From positions 18,923,372 to 18,987,371 of the forward strand of contig CM057230.1 in the NCBI GenBank assembly GCA_029891385.1: 64,000 bases of DNA, given 5' to 3'. Of the stretch, positions 10,984-22,968 are shown piece after piece. The stretch is from Erythroxylum novogranatense. Lineage: Eukaryota; Streptophyta; Magnoliopsida; Malpighiales; Erythroxylaceae. The first letter of the stretch is position 1, and each line of letters opens with the position of its first letter. The notes under the pieces were generated by a model. It saw nothing but the letters and a program-made list of their open reading frames with translations, was not told the DNA's origin and did no database searches. The translations under genes and the position numbers were made by a program.

Positions 10984-11171
10984 CGCCCCCGCAAGAGCAT
11001 GTCCCCATCAAGGACATGCATCTTGGATCTAAGAGTCGCATGGCGATGAGAAGATAGAGGCTTTGTAAGAGCATCAGCTATCTGATCGTGTGTAGAAATA
11101 TGCAGAACCTGAAGTAGTCCATCACGAACTAATTGCCGAACAAAATGATAGTCCAAAGCAATAGGCTTCAT
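10984..11171 (-). pseudogene. C-terminal RNase H piece of the Ale-like copia, out of frame with RT
   Basis: The frame carries the conserved end of copia RNase H (LDYHFVRQLVRDGLLQV, then HDQIADALTKPLSSHRH), including the last catalytic Asp in the IADALTK motif. It is one frame away from the long RT ORF that ends at 11168, consistent with a one-base indel near 11180. It ends just before the polypurine tract. Confidence 0.8.
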
Positions 11172-12799
11172 TCTAGTGTGGAAAGCAGTGTTTTTACAAG
11201 ATAAGTAGCACCCAAATTGTCACAAAATAAAGTCGGAGAACCCTTGAAAGGAAGATGTAACTCAGATAAAAGATTTTGAAGCCATTGTAATTCAGCAGCA
11301 GTGGTTGCAACAGAGCGATATTCAGCTTCAGTAGACGAATGAGCAATCGTTCGTTGTCTTTTTGAATGCCAAGACATAGGATTGCCACCAAAAAATACAA
11401 TATAGGCAGACGTAGATGTTTTATCATCATGATTGCCAGCCCAATCAGCATCACTATAAGCGTGAAGCGGCAACGGAATATCACCAAGAACCTGAAGAGC
11501 CAGTTGTTTCGGTTTGTGTAATTGTAGACCAAAATTGATCGTACCTTTTAGATAACGATAAATCCGTTTGACCTGTTGAAAGTGGGTGACAGTCGGAGCA
11601 TGCATAAACTGAGCAAGTTTGTTTATCGAGAAGGTGACATCCGGACGTGTATGAATCACATACTGAAGAGAGCCAATCATCTGTTTGTAAAGGGATACAT
11701 CGGCAGGTGCTGTGCCATCCTCCAGTAAAAGCGAGGTAGAAGTACACAATGGTGTGGAGACTGGTTTGGCTTCAGTCATACCAAAGCGATCTAAAATGTC
11801 TCTGATATATTTATGCTGAGATAGGAATAAGCCCGTGGATGTAGGAATAAACTCAATACCCAAAAAGTAACTAGGAAAACTCATATGCTTCAGAGAGAAG
11901 GCCTCAGATAAAGCCGTAATAAACGTTGTCAAAAACTCAGGAGAACTTCCCGTTAATAATAAGTCATCCACGTATACAACAAAGTATGCAATAATTCCGT
12001 CTTTGTGGTATATAAAAAGAGATGAATCACTGAGGCAATTGTGAAACCCAAAGGACAAAATAAAACGTTTCAAAGAATCATACCATGCCCTTGCGACAGC
12101 GAAGGCCATCAATAGCCTTCGTAATCTGCAAACATGAGTCGATGATCGGATGTACAAAACCGGTGGTTGGCGCATATAAACTTCCTCGATTAGTTCCCCT
12201 TGTAAGAATGCATTGTTCACATCCATCTGATGAAGAGACCAACCGTGGGCTAATGCAATTGTGAGAATGATCCGCACAGTCTGTGGCTTGATAACTGGGG
12301 CAAAAGTCTCATGATAATCAAGGCCATGTGTTTGTGTAAATCCCTTTGCAACTAAGCGAGATTTGTATCTCCCAACAGAGCCATCCGGATGCCGTTTTAT
12401 TCGAAATAACCACTTATTTCCCACAATGTTAACATTTGACGGAGCCGAAACCAAATCCCATGTATGGTTATTAACAAGTGCATTAAATTCAGCATTCATA
12501 GAAGCCCGCCATAAAGGATCCTCCATAGCTGCGAAACACAAGAGGGTTGAGAGTAGTTGGTAAAGGATGTTTGCTAACTTTGATACATCTTTTTGGTTTA
12601 AAGATGTTGTTCTTAGCCCTTGTTTGCATCGGATGAGTGTTGGATGTTGCGGGTAGTTGTGTGGCGGTGTCAATATCGAGTAGTGAAGAGTGGGTTCGAT
12701 GAAGAACAACAGCGATGAAGCGGTTCGATGGCGATGTAATAGGTAGCTCTGAGATCGGTGTGAGGGTGATGGAGGTGGTCCGACTTCGGCCATGGTCAA
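11168..12799 (-). pseudogene. Copia reverse transcriptase-RNase H ORF
   Basis: A 543-aa open frame covers nearly all of RT and RNase H. Visible blocks are PLWRASMNAEFNAL, NKWLFRIKRHPDGSVGRYK, VAKGFTQTHGLDY, the catalytic YVVYVDDLLLTGSS, and the RNase H motifs YSDADWAG and SSTEAEYRS. The region normally reading LYGLKQ is instead out of frame for about 15 residues (near 12070-12120), with the frame restored after it, so two compensating indels are likely. The frame is lost again near 11180 in RNase H and resumes as 10974-11171 (DYHFVRQLV, HDQIADALTKPLS). Confidence 0.85.
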
Positions 12800-12800
12800 G

Positions 12801-13988
12801 TTATTGGTAATTATAGCGGTGATGTATGTTGCTCAACCAACGATGAATCTTAGAAACCATTGGGATGATGGGCGGTGAATTTGGTGAAGGGATATGAGGT
12901 GAGGATTGAGGTTGGGTAAGATTTTCATATGGAAATGAATTGTCATAAAACGTAACATGACGTGAAGTGTAAGTTCTTTTGGTACGTGGATCATAACAAA
13001 GATAGGCATATTGCGAAGCAGCATAGCCAACAAAGATGCACGAGGTAGACCTGGGTTCGAGTTTATTGTGAGTATATGGTCTCAACCATGGAAAACATAG
13101 GCACCCGAAAGCATGTAAGTGACGATAATTAGGTGATGACTGGTGGAGTACCTCATATGGAGACTGCATTTTGAGAAGTGGTGTGGGTAGTCTATTAATG
13201 AGATAAACAACAGTTTGAAAAGCATGAACCCAGAATATGGAGGGAAGTTTAGCGTGTTGGAGAAGGCCACGACCGGTTTCAACAATAGTACGATGACGTC
13301 GCTCGGCCGTGCCATTTAATTCCGGGGTGTGTGGTGGTGTGGTGAAGTGTGTAATACCATGTTGTCGTAAGAAGGGTTGAAGGCGACATATTCACCTCCA
13401 TTATCCTTTGTAAAGAGTGGTTATCTGAGTGCAGTAATTTTCAGCCAAAGATTTAAATTGAGGAAAAAGGGTAGAGACATCCGATTTATTACGAAGTGAA
13501 TATAACCAAACATATTTGGTAAAATGATCAAAAAATACGACATAATAGCGAAAGCCATCTAAAGAATAGATAGGAGCGGGGCCCCAAACATCAGTAAAAA
13601 TCAACTCAAGTGGACGACAACTGCGAAGATGTTTATTTGAGAATGATAGTTTGTGACTTTTAGCACAAGCACAGGAAAAACAAGGACTCAATGAAGACAA
13701 ATCAATACGAAGCTCAAACAATTTATTTAAATGCTGTAAAATAGGAAACAACGGATGTCCCAAGATGTGATGCCAATTTGGAGAAGATTGGGAAACAGCG
13801 ACATTAGCAGTGGGAGATGGCCTCGGGAAGTGTATGTAATATAGATCATCAGTACTATTGCCTATGAAAAGAACGACCCTCGTTGATGCATCCTTCACGA
13901 AAGTAGGTATCAAAGAATTCAACAGAGACATTATTAGTGGTGCATAGGTGCTTATGAGATAGGAGGTTAGTCGTAAGAGGCGGAACAT
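12801..13988 (-). pseudogene. Copia integrase, frameshifted
   Basis: The first piece (13988-13401) has the zinc finger (WHHILGHPLF and a CFSCACAKSH Cys cluster) and the first catalytic Asp in LELIFTDVWGPAP, then HFTKYVWLYSL. The second Asp block (DNGGEY) lies at 13385-13405 in another frame. The remaining core and C-terminal part continue in two further frames (13315-13082 and 13169-12801), with HAFGCLCFPWLRPY and CIFVGYA marking the end of integrase. At least two frameshifts break the enzyme. Confidence 0.8.
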
Positions 13989-15122
13989 GAAGAATATTTG
14001 TCAAAGATAATGGTTTTGTACAAGTGGAGAGTGTTGATGTACCAGTGTTAGCAATCGAAAGACCGAACCATTACCTACTACCGGTGATCTGAACCATCAT
14101 ACGAAGTCATGCAAGTGAAAGATTATGCAAATCATTAGTGATATGATGAGAGGCACCGAGTCCACAATCCACGTGTCGAATCGGACGGTGATTCTTTTAA
14201 GTATAATTAGCCGCGAGTTGTCTATGGCGTGGTCGACCATGAATTTTATAATGTCTTGGTGTATGTCCGAGGTTTGTCACAAGATCTTGACAAATAATAG
14301 AAGAAGAGACATGAGAGCCACCGATTGCTTTGCAATGAAATTTCGATGGCGAAATCTAGTGGAATGTGTCTATTGATGCTGTATAGGTCCTGGAGTGTGC
14401 CCATGTAATTTCTTGTTAGTATGACGATAAGAATTCCAAGGCTGCCGATTTGCAACAGTCACGGTAGAAATAGCATTATTATTGACATGTGAAGACCTTA
14501 ACAAATATGTTTCATGATCATCAATTTTAGTGCGGTCATTAAATGAAATCAAAGAGTCTCTAGCACGGATTCTTTGCGCAATCTCTTTATATTCGATCCA
14601 AGGCCATTAAGGCGGTGAATAACCATATCTGCATCTTAGTGGATTGCCGATGATTGAAAATTCATCGAGATTTCCTTGAGCTTCGTAAATAAAAACAGCA
14701 GGTTGTGATCCTTTTAAAGATTCAATAGTTGATCCTTTAACGAGAGGATCCGAGTTGTCGATTTTCAGCATAAGCCCTTTGAAGAATATCCAAGCTTCTT
14801 TCGATGATTTAGCGAGGACAATTTGAGTTAATTATGTCTCTAACACTGAGGCAGTAAGATCATGAATAATTAATTGATCTTGACGAATCCAGTGTTCAGA
14901 ATCTGGGTTTGTGACAGGTGGACACGGGAATGAGCCATCTGTGTATCCTTGTAAACCGTAGCCAATTAGAAGGGCAGACATCTGTATTCTCCAAGCTGGA
15001 TAATTTGATCCATTCAATTTAACAGATGTCGGAGTCAAAACCACAAGAGCTGTGGTTGAGTTTATCATGGATATGGTGTTTGCAGGAATTGCAGTGGATG
15101 AGGAAGCATCAGTGTTTATCAT
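13989..15122 (-). pseudogene. Copia gag, degraded
   Basis: The start at 15122 gives a short frame with KLNGSNYPAWRIQMSALL and GYTDGSFPCPP, the typical N-terminus of Ale-type gag (retrotrans_gag, DUF4219-like). The frame breaks at about 14832, and later gag is in pieces. Around 14260-14300 there is a remnant of the CCHC knuckle that has lost its Cys spacing through indels. Confidence 0.7.
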
Positions 15123-15196
15123 GATGATAATCGGTAGCTACTAGAGTTATTGGGATCAGAGTTTGGAGTAAGGATGGATCTGCCGTTAAGCAAACA

Positions 15197-15208
15197 GCTC
15201 TGATACCA
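15197..15208 (-). other. Primer binding site (initiator tRNA-Met type)
   Basis: The minus strand reads TGGTATCAGAGC with no spacer to the LTR that starts at 15209. Confidence 0.92.
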
Positions 15209-15394
15209 TGAAAGATTATAATGAATTGAATATCGAAAGTGTACTATTGTTGTGTACAAGTATAACTCTTAAATACAAGTGAAGTCTAACTAAATCTACA
15301 CTATCCGAACGAACTAATCTTATCTATAACGAACTAATCTTATCTATACAGTTGTTACAAATATCAAAGATCAATTTAGATTTATCATCTATTA
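15209..15394 (-). repeat. 5' LTR of the Ale-like copia (186 bp)
   Basis: It matches the other LTR base for base except ATCGAAAG versus ATCAAAAG and CTAAATCT versus CTAAGTCT. The target repeat AAGTG follows directly. Confidence 0.9.
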
Positions 15395-15610
15395 AAGTGT
15401 GCCACACTTGTTAAAAACTCACTGATAATCAATCTTCTTATTATTAAATGTTCTACCATATACATGAATGACTTGAAATGTTTTAATATGAAACGGATAT
15501 CTATTTTATAGAAAGCTTGCATGTATTCTCCACTATAGTGAAAAAATATATGAAATTTTTCTTAGCCTTTTCAAAGTGATTTTTGAAATATAAGAAAATG
15601 CTTTACAAAT

Positions 15611-18221
15611 ATGGCGTCCCCTTACATGAGTGCGCATCGAGATGCCAAGTGGGTCATTTCGACGCATATCAAACAGTAAGGTGCCTCTGACGATCGATAC
15701 TACTATACTTCACATGGCCTCAAAGATTACAAAACATCAAAATGAACAACTCTAAATTTGAAACCATAAAATATTTTCTCATTTCATATCATCAAATAGA
15801 ATATAGACAAGTCTATCAGTTTTCCATGATCTAAATACATTACTCCAAAAAGGAAATCTGATACAAAAGTCTATACTAAGTCATTCCCAAAATCAATCCC
15901 AGCTGACCGACCTGTGTACCATAACTTCTCTTGCCAACGCGCTCACACGGTAGGAAAAGTCAATCTCTGGAGCTAGGAGTTTAATCTATCGATCCTGAAA
16001 AATAGATGCAATTTTGGGTGAGTTTGCGAACTCAATGAGAAACCATCATCGATGGTTCACTCAATTCATGCATTACGCAATTAGCGTACAACACATCATA
16101 ATAACACATTCAGAATACCTATAGCAAATTACAATCTCTCATGCAATCACAACATCCAGAAATTTCACAATTTAGTTGTCACATTTATAGCATGCATGTG
16201 TATGCAATGCATATGTGACTCCTTTCGATTTATTACGATGTGTTGTATTTGGCGCTTAAGCGATTGTGCGATTTTGATGAAGCGCGTCTAGGGAGTAGGA
16301 GAGCCCTACGGTATACACTAATTCCCTCGAGCTCGAGGCTCGTTTGATATGATGGTGTCTCGAGTCTGACTATCATTATCTGTTCATGCATTTATGCATG
16401 AGATGCAAAATGTCTCATAATTCACAGTCACATTGCCATTAAAACCTATTTATCAATATTCTTCAGAATCACGTAGCAGTCAAGTCCTATTTATCAAAAG
16501 TAGACGTATCGATCCTAATTATCCATATAATCATACAATTCACATTTGCAGACAATTTACAGAGTATTTGACAATTATCAATTGAGGAACCAACTAGGTT
16601 ACTCACCTATAACTTCCGAGCTACTGCCTGGAAGTCCCAGCAATATCCGTGGAATGACGATCCAACGGTGCCTCTATAACAGATAAATAATTACCCAATT
16701 ACTAAATGCATAATCAGAACAATTCAATGATGCACATGTCTTTATTAAAGGATGTACGATGCATGTTCATGACTTTCCGGCTCTATATCCCAAATTCGCT
16801 ATCCTTTGTCCAAATCTAACTTTTCACTCAATTGATCAATGATGACTCATTGCCTTTCTAAAATCCAGTTCAATCCACCATACCAAGCACCCTAGAATAA
16901 TCCCAAGTTAAACTCCAATTATCATGAAACTATCCCTAGGTTGCAATAGGAAACCATATTTGACTTTCTTTCAATAATTGAGATCTTACTAATTTTAAAT
17001 TCAAACTTTCTACTTCACCTCAATCGTAGACCTTTCTCTCTAGTTCATAACGAATCAAGAATCACCTCAATTGGAGGTCTACACCATTAGTTATGCCCCA
17101 AAAACTAAAATCAATCGGTTCAGAAAAATGTCTTCGCCGCGGCCTCAGAGCTCTCGCCGCGACGTCCAAGAGTCCCTCGCCGCGGCGCATGAGAAGACTC
17201 ATCGCGGCTTACGAATCGGGGCTTGTCGCGACATCTATGTTCGTCGCGGCGTACGCTCGTCGCAACGTCTAATAATTCCCTCACCGCGACGTGCGGGTCG
17301 CAGGTCGTCTTCTCCTACTAAATTTCTCACATTTTCTCTCTCTAAAACCAGTCATAACTCAAACCAACTACCCCAATCTTTCATATTTAACACCATGAAT
17401 GCATTTCAACCGATGATAAACAACATAAATCAATTTACTTACCAAATCGAGCTTCAATTTCTTCAAACTCCCGAAAATCTTCTCCAAGCCCTAACACCCA
17501 CGGTTATCTCCCAAAACCTCAATAATCTTCATCTTTTCAAGGCTTAGGGTTGATCTTAAACTCAAAGGAAAAGCAAGAAAGGAAACAACCAAAGATCACG
17601 CAAGGGGGAAAAGGAAAAGAGGAACGATCGAAGGGAGAAAGATTTTGCCCTTGGGTAGAAGAGAGAAAGCCTTTCAGCAGATTTCAAAACCTAAGGCTTT
17701 TAAAGGGTTTGCTCTAATCTCTTTCGCTATACGAAATTATTTCCAATCTAAGCTATCTCTAAATTTCGATGGCTCATCGTTTTTATTCCTAACATCAAGT
17801 ATCTATAGTTCCCATTGCCATTGGATATTTATTTCAGTATCATTCAGTCAACCAGTCTGTCACTCGAAATTTCAGTCCGGACATTTACTCCCAAATTTTC
17901 CAGAAAATTTCCTAAGGGTCTCTATCAACTGGCGATCACTCTCAGGACATTCTAATTCAACTATTCAAATCCAATTATTCTATAATCCCCAAATAAATCA
18001 TAATTATACATAATTATCTCAATTTCACAAATTATATCATAATCACAATTTAAATGCCGAAAAATGCCATGAATGCATGTATATATAAATGCATGTGCAA
18101 AATGACTTATTCCTCTAAACTTAGAGGCCAAATGAATGTTCAATCAGTAATATGCAAATATAAAATCCTAACCCGTCTCAATTTACCAATATAACCCTCC
18201 AATCGGTGATGGGATGTTACA
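15611..18221 (-). mobile_element. Solo LTR of a chromovirus-type Ty3 element (about 2.6 kb)
   Basis: On the minus strand it begins TGTAACATCCCATCACCG, a common start for Tekay-type LTRs. A direct repeat CAAAT flanks it (15606-15610 and 18222-18226), and no internal coding region is present, so it is best read as a solo LTR left by LTR-LTR recombination. The left boundary is uncertain by one base. A 200-bp CG-rich array lies at about 17130-17310. The ORFs 17071-17547 and 17645-18013 lie in this LTR and show no domain. It differs from the 2229-bp LTR at 3170-5398. Confidence 0.65.
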
Positions 18222-18371
18222 CAAATTGGTTTAAAGTGATTTCATACCAATTCTAAAAAATATATAAAATGTTCTTAAGCTTTCTAAAAGCGATATTTGA
18301 AAGCGCAATATAATGCTTCTCTTAAAGTGAAATATTACTACAAGCAAAAAAATATGCTAAATTGACACTTT

Positions 18372-19902
18372 TGTTAGTTTATGCCCTATAACTAATCAAT
18401 TGGTCGTAGTTTAGTGACAAAATAATTTAAATATTGTACAAGTTTAGATGTATATGATAAAGTCTATGGAATAATTATACTGCAAATAAAATTATAATGA
18501 GGATACAATAATGAGATTTATATTGTATTTATGTATTATCCTAAATTATTTATAATTATTGTTCTATTAAGACCTGAACATTAAAAGAATATAGAAAGGC
18601 TAGTACACTTTTTTTTCTTATGAAGGAAATAGTCGATCTCATAGACTAAAATATAGAGATACTTAAACAAATGTATAGATGCCTATTAGGGAACAAGTTT
18701 ACTGAATTGACCTGATATGAAAAATTCATTTAGAACATTACTTATATGTCTATGAAAGTGATGATTGTATAAGTAATCCTTTGACTTGAGGTTTTCAAAG
18801 GTATCTTATATAGAGATTGTTATATTTTGATACTTCTTATAACTTATTCTAATCACAGGTCATTCAATCGGTATTCATTGGATGTGGCTTGTATAGAGGT
18901 CGTTGAATAATTAATAGATGATTTATTACCTTAAATTAATTAGGGAGAATGTTATGTTGTTATCAATTAGTATTGATTCAAGAAACCCTTGATTAAGGTA
19001 GAATGATATTTTGTAAAGAGTTTACAAATTTCATTAGTTGAATTAATAACTAATAGCGGAGAAGTAATATGATAAAACTCAAATTAGCGAGACATTAATT
19101 TCATGCTCTAAGTTTAGTGAATATTGTATAATTAAAGTTGAATTATAAAGAAAAATCATGCATGAAAAGGTTAGTTAAAACTACTTTGGAATTTTTAAAT
19201 ATTTGGGTGGTTATGATAGATCGCTAGATTTTAATCACGATATATGATTATAAATTGTATAATTAAAATTAAAGATAAATTAAAAGGAGTTTTAATTTAT
19301 CTAATTCTAATATGAACTAAATTATAATTTATAATCATTGTTAACATATTTAGGAATATGATGTGTCTCATATAAAGAATATAATCAAGTTGGACCTGAT
19401 TGTAAGGTTTAAGAAACTTTATGATTAAATATGAAATATTCAATAAATAAAGATCAATATGAGATGATCTTATTTTGGTATAATTGATATTTAATTAGAA
19501 TTATTTGTAATTCTAATTAAAGTTTAATTAAAATTAAAATTTTGATTTCAATTAAAAACTAAAATGTTCAAACTCATTACATATAAGCTTAAGCTCTAAT
19601 AGAGCTAACACTTATTGTTTGACTCTTTATACAAATTTTTCAACTTGTTTTGAGGATGTCGTTAAAGATCGGATACTTATGTGGCTACTGTGGTTGAGAT
19701 GGATTGATTTCATAAACAATTCGATGATACAACTAGAATATGTCTAAGTTTTAGAATATGGAATGAACTAAGATTCATGTTTTATTATAATTTGTGTGTT
19801 AATCATTTTATAGAATTAAAATGATCTTAGTTTTCAAAAAAATAAAATATAAAAAAATTTCATAATTATTCCGTTGCAGTCGGATCCCTTCCTAATTTTC
19901 CA
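18372..19902 (+). mobile_element. Probable copia-type solo LTR (about 1.5 kb), degraded
   Basis: The segment starts TGTTAGTTTATGCCC and ends near GTCGGATCCCTTCCTAATTTTCCA. Both ends resemble long copia LTRs of the Angela/Bianca kind. It is strongly AT-rich with no coding sequence. I could not find a clear target duplication, so the boundaries and class are tentative. Confidence 0.4.
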
Positions 19903-19987
19903 ATAGCTTCTTCACTTAAAATTGAGAGCACGGGTCTAATTGTTAATCCATAACCTTTATCCAGTTCATTCCCTAAGCCATTAAAAT

Positions 19988-19998
19988 TAGATGCATTG
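19988..19998 (+). repeat. Left target-site duplication of the L1-type LINE
   Basis: TAGATGCATTG occurs here and again at 37430-37440, directly after the LINE poly(A). The exact 11-bp match 17.4 kb away defines both ends of the insertion. Confidence 0.9.
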
Positions 19999-20171
19999 TA
20001 GTAAGGAAATATAACATTTGAAACTTCTAGTGTGAGAAACTTCTAGTGTGAGAAAAGGTGACGGATACAAGACTTCTTCCTTACAGTTTTCGCTGCTCTT
20101 CGTAGTGTTTCATCTCTAGCGTTGCGCTTTCACTTTGTGTTTACTGTTCTGGACACTCTCTCGAAGCCTCT

Positions 20172-21386
20172 ATGGAGGCACCTGCTCGGGAGGGACAACA
20201 CCATAAGCGGGTCCGCACCCGTGAAAGCGAGGAGGAATCTGCACCTCATTCTCCCCCATCTTATCGCGCAGCGGTGATGGGGCCTTTCGCCCTAAACACC
20301 CATCCACCGCCTAGACTGACGACGAGACTATCGCCACCGCGGAGGGGGACATAACCGTTTCGCCTGAACAGGGGGCAGCATCACCCTTTCGGACTCTTTC
20401 AGGACCAAACTCGATGCGCAGTGTCAACATTCCATGGTCGTTAAACTACTCGGACGCCGAATCGACTTCTAACTATTGTGTAAGCGTTTGGCCTCCCTCT
20501 GGAACCCTTAAGGCCAAATCCAAGTCATTGATTTGGATTTCGACTATTTCATTGTCCGCTTCAGAGAGGAAACCGATTGTTTGGCAACGTTGACACAGGG
20601 GCCCTGGGTAATCTTCAGACATGTTCTGTCCGTCCAGCAATGGCAACCAAGCTTCCGACCCCCCATGGGATAGTCACTCGTGCGGTGGTGTGGGTTAGGG
20701 TACTCAACCTCCCCATCACACGGTATCACCCTCACATCCTCTCAACCGTGGACAATTTGGTGGGTCACATCGTCTGCATCGACGTCGCCACACTCCAAAA
20801 GTCTCGCGAAAAGTATGCGTGTCTAGCAGTGGATGTGGATCTCGCCTCCCCGCTCTGACACAACGTCATCTTGAATGACGAGACGCTCCTCCTCGCTTAA
20901 GAAAGACTTCCCCAGATTTGCTTTTCTTGTGGACGGATTGGTCATGAGGAGTCGACATGCCCCCAAAAATTCCCCTCTCCTCCGGTTACTGGTCCGGGTG
21001 CTAACCCTATGCCGGGGCCAGCGATACTAGGCCCTCCCTCAAGCACGAACGTTACGGCCACTCACCATAACGGCTATGGTGAGTTGACGCAAGTCACTCG
21101 GAGGGGAGCACGACCTTCGACACATCGAGGCGACGTCCATGGAAAAGACAAGTCAGGTTCCAACCCAGGCGGCTCGAGGTTTTCCCTGTTGGGGGATCAG
21201 GTTTCCCAAGAAGGCCAGACATCTAGCTCTACTAGGGGCCCACATGTGCCCACACCTTTGGGAAATTGGCGTTCTCCTTCCAGCACTGCTAGGGCTACTA
21301 AAGGCAAGCAGCCTAGTTCGGGCTTAGTTTTCAAAGCAGTTGGGCCCAAAAAGACGCTGAAGGGGTTTTCCGAGGCACTAAACTAG
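20172..21386 (+). pseudogene. LINE ORF1 (DUF4283-type RNA-binding protein with CCHC knuckle), frameshifted
   Basis: The first ATG is at 20172 (MEAPAREGQHHKRVRTRESE). The frame breaks at about 20354. A DUF4283-like core follows in 20577-20858 (AVVWVRVLNLPITRYHP, DNLVGHIVCIDVATL). The zinc knuckle C-F-S-C-G-R-I-G-H-E-E-S-T-C is at 20919-20960. A Ser/Pro-rich tail occupies 21009-21386. In plant L1s this protein binds the element RNA. At least two frame changes prevent a full product. Confidence 0.75.
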
Positions 21387-21823
21387 CTACACTTAGGCAC
21401 TATCCAGGAGAAAGTTCCAAGGCCCAGTCTCCCCCACCCACTGGTGTTCCTTTGATTATCCCTTCCCCTCTCCAGCCGACCCCCCAGCAGCTTTAGTTGG
21501 CTGTCAACCTCTCCTCTCACACCGATATGGTGTGTGATCCCACTATTCTCTCCACCTGACCACCCCTCATTGAGGCTTCCCTTCACCCAATGGAGGGCGT
21601 TGAGACCCAATGAGTCCCCAAACAAATCCCCAGGATGGCTAGGTCGACCTGGGCCGGTGCATCACGGCTATACCCCCAATCGAATGAGGCTTGCTACATG
21701 CATGGACGATTTGAGCCCAAGAGGAACCCACCCAAGACGAGGATCCAATGGCTGCTACCTTAGGAGGTATCGACTCTACCTCTATCGTAGCTTAGTCTTA
21801 CTATGTTTTTTTTTATATAGATT

Positions 21824-22960
21824 ATGTCTCTCTTAATTTGGAATTGCCAGGGAGCTGGGGGATCCCGTTTCTTGGACATCTTGCGTACCCACTTACGTAC
21901 GTACAGGCCAAGTATTTTGGTCTTGATGGAAACACGCATTAGTGGTCCTCGGGCTAATGCTATTATTAAGGCTTTGGGTTTTGACCTCTCTTTTCAGGTC
22001 GAAGCGGTCAGTTTCTCGGGCGAGATATGGCTCCTTTGGAACACTGAGGTGGATCTCTCCATCAGCATCGCTCCTCGTCAATTTGTGCACACCACTATCC
22101 ACTTTGAGCAGCGCTCGTGGGAGTTTGTCGCGGTTTATGCCAGTCCTCAACAAAGCTCCTAGGCTTTGCTCTGGCCCAATCTCAGTTGGGTTAGCCGAAC
22201 AACCCATCGTCCTTGGCTTAGCGGCGATGATTTTAACACCAAGCTGGCCCCCTCGGACAAGCTGGGTGGGGCCTACTCTATATAATAGCAAGTAAGCCTT
22301 TTTAAGATTGGGTCCATGATACTGGACTTCATGATCTGGGTTATGTTGGGTCTAAGTACACGTGGCACCGAGGCTTGGTTAAAGCTCGCCTGGATCGAGT
22401 GTTCGGATCTACCGCTTGGCTTCAGGCGTTCCCCCACATGACGAACCTCCATCTCCCATTTTTAAGGTCAGATCACCGACCCGACCCATGCTGATTCAGC
22501 TCTGCCCTCCGTCGCCCCGATCCCCGCAGGCTCTGCCTTTTCGCTTCCAAAATGCTTGGCTCTCCCACCCGGCTTTTGCGATCGCGGTGGCAACTCACTG
22601 GCTTCCTCCCGAGGCCACGATGAGTAAATCCTTTGCCGCTTTCTCCCAGCAGCTGACACGCTGGAATACCACCGATTTTGGAAACATATTTCACAAAAAA
22701 CGATGGCAGGTATCCAACGCCACATGACGGATGATAATATTGATTCCCTTCTCGCTCTGGAGGCCAAACTTAGTGCTAACCTGAGTCAGGTGCTGTGCGA
22801 GGAGGAATTATTCTGGCACCAGAAAGCCCGTTGTGATTGGATCTCAAAAGGTGACTGGAATACGCACTACTACCACACGTTTACTTTGGCTCGGTGTAAA
22901 AAACTGTCGGTGGAGCGACTTCTGGATTCTAACGGGACCCCATTACTGACTCTTCCCAAC
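21824..22960 (+). pseudogene. LINE ORF2 endonuclease region, frameshifted
   Basis: The ATG at 21824 opens MSLLIWNCQGAGG, the hallmark start of plant L1 ORF2. It is followed by PSILVLMETRISG and FVAVYASPQ, matching the apurinic-type endonuclease that nicks target DNA. After a stop at about 22162 the fold continues in another frame (RPWLSGDDFNT around 22190-22240), and further pieces run to 22960 (a DWISKGDWNTHYYH segment at about 22840-22875). Confidence 0.8.
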
Positions 22961-22968
22961 TTGGCCAT

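Larger units (their letters stand above)
10798..15394 (-). mobile_element. Complete Ty1/copia element, Ale/Retrofit-like, with target duplication
   Basis: The element has two 186-bp LTRs (10798-10983 and 15209-15394) that differ at only two positions by my reading. It is flanked by the 5-bp direct repeat AAGTG (10793-10797 and 15395-15399). On the minus strand the PBS directly touches the 5' LTR and a C/G-rich polypurine tract touches the 3' LTR (10984-10995). The order gag, integrase, RT, RNase H and the very short LTRs fit the Ale lineage. The LTRs suggest a young insertion, yet the coding region has several frameshifts. Confidence 0.9.

Noticed and set aside
17071..17547. 158-aa plus-strand frame
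   Set aside because: It lies within the solo LTR and its first part is the CG-rich array; no domain is seen.
3170..18221. Idea that the LTR at 3170-5398 and the solo LTR at 15611-18221 are one family
   Set aside because: Termini differ (TGTTAGGCCCC versus TGTAACATCCC) and only the CG-rich cluster style is shared.
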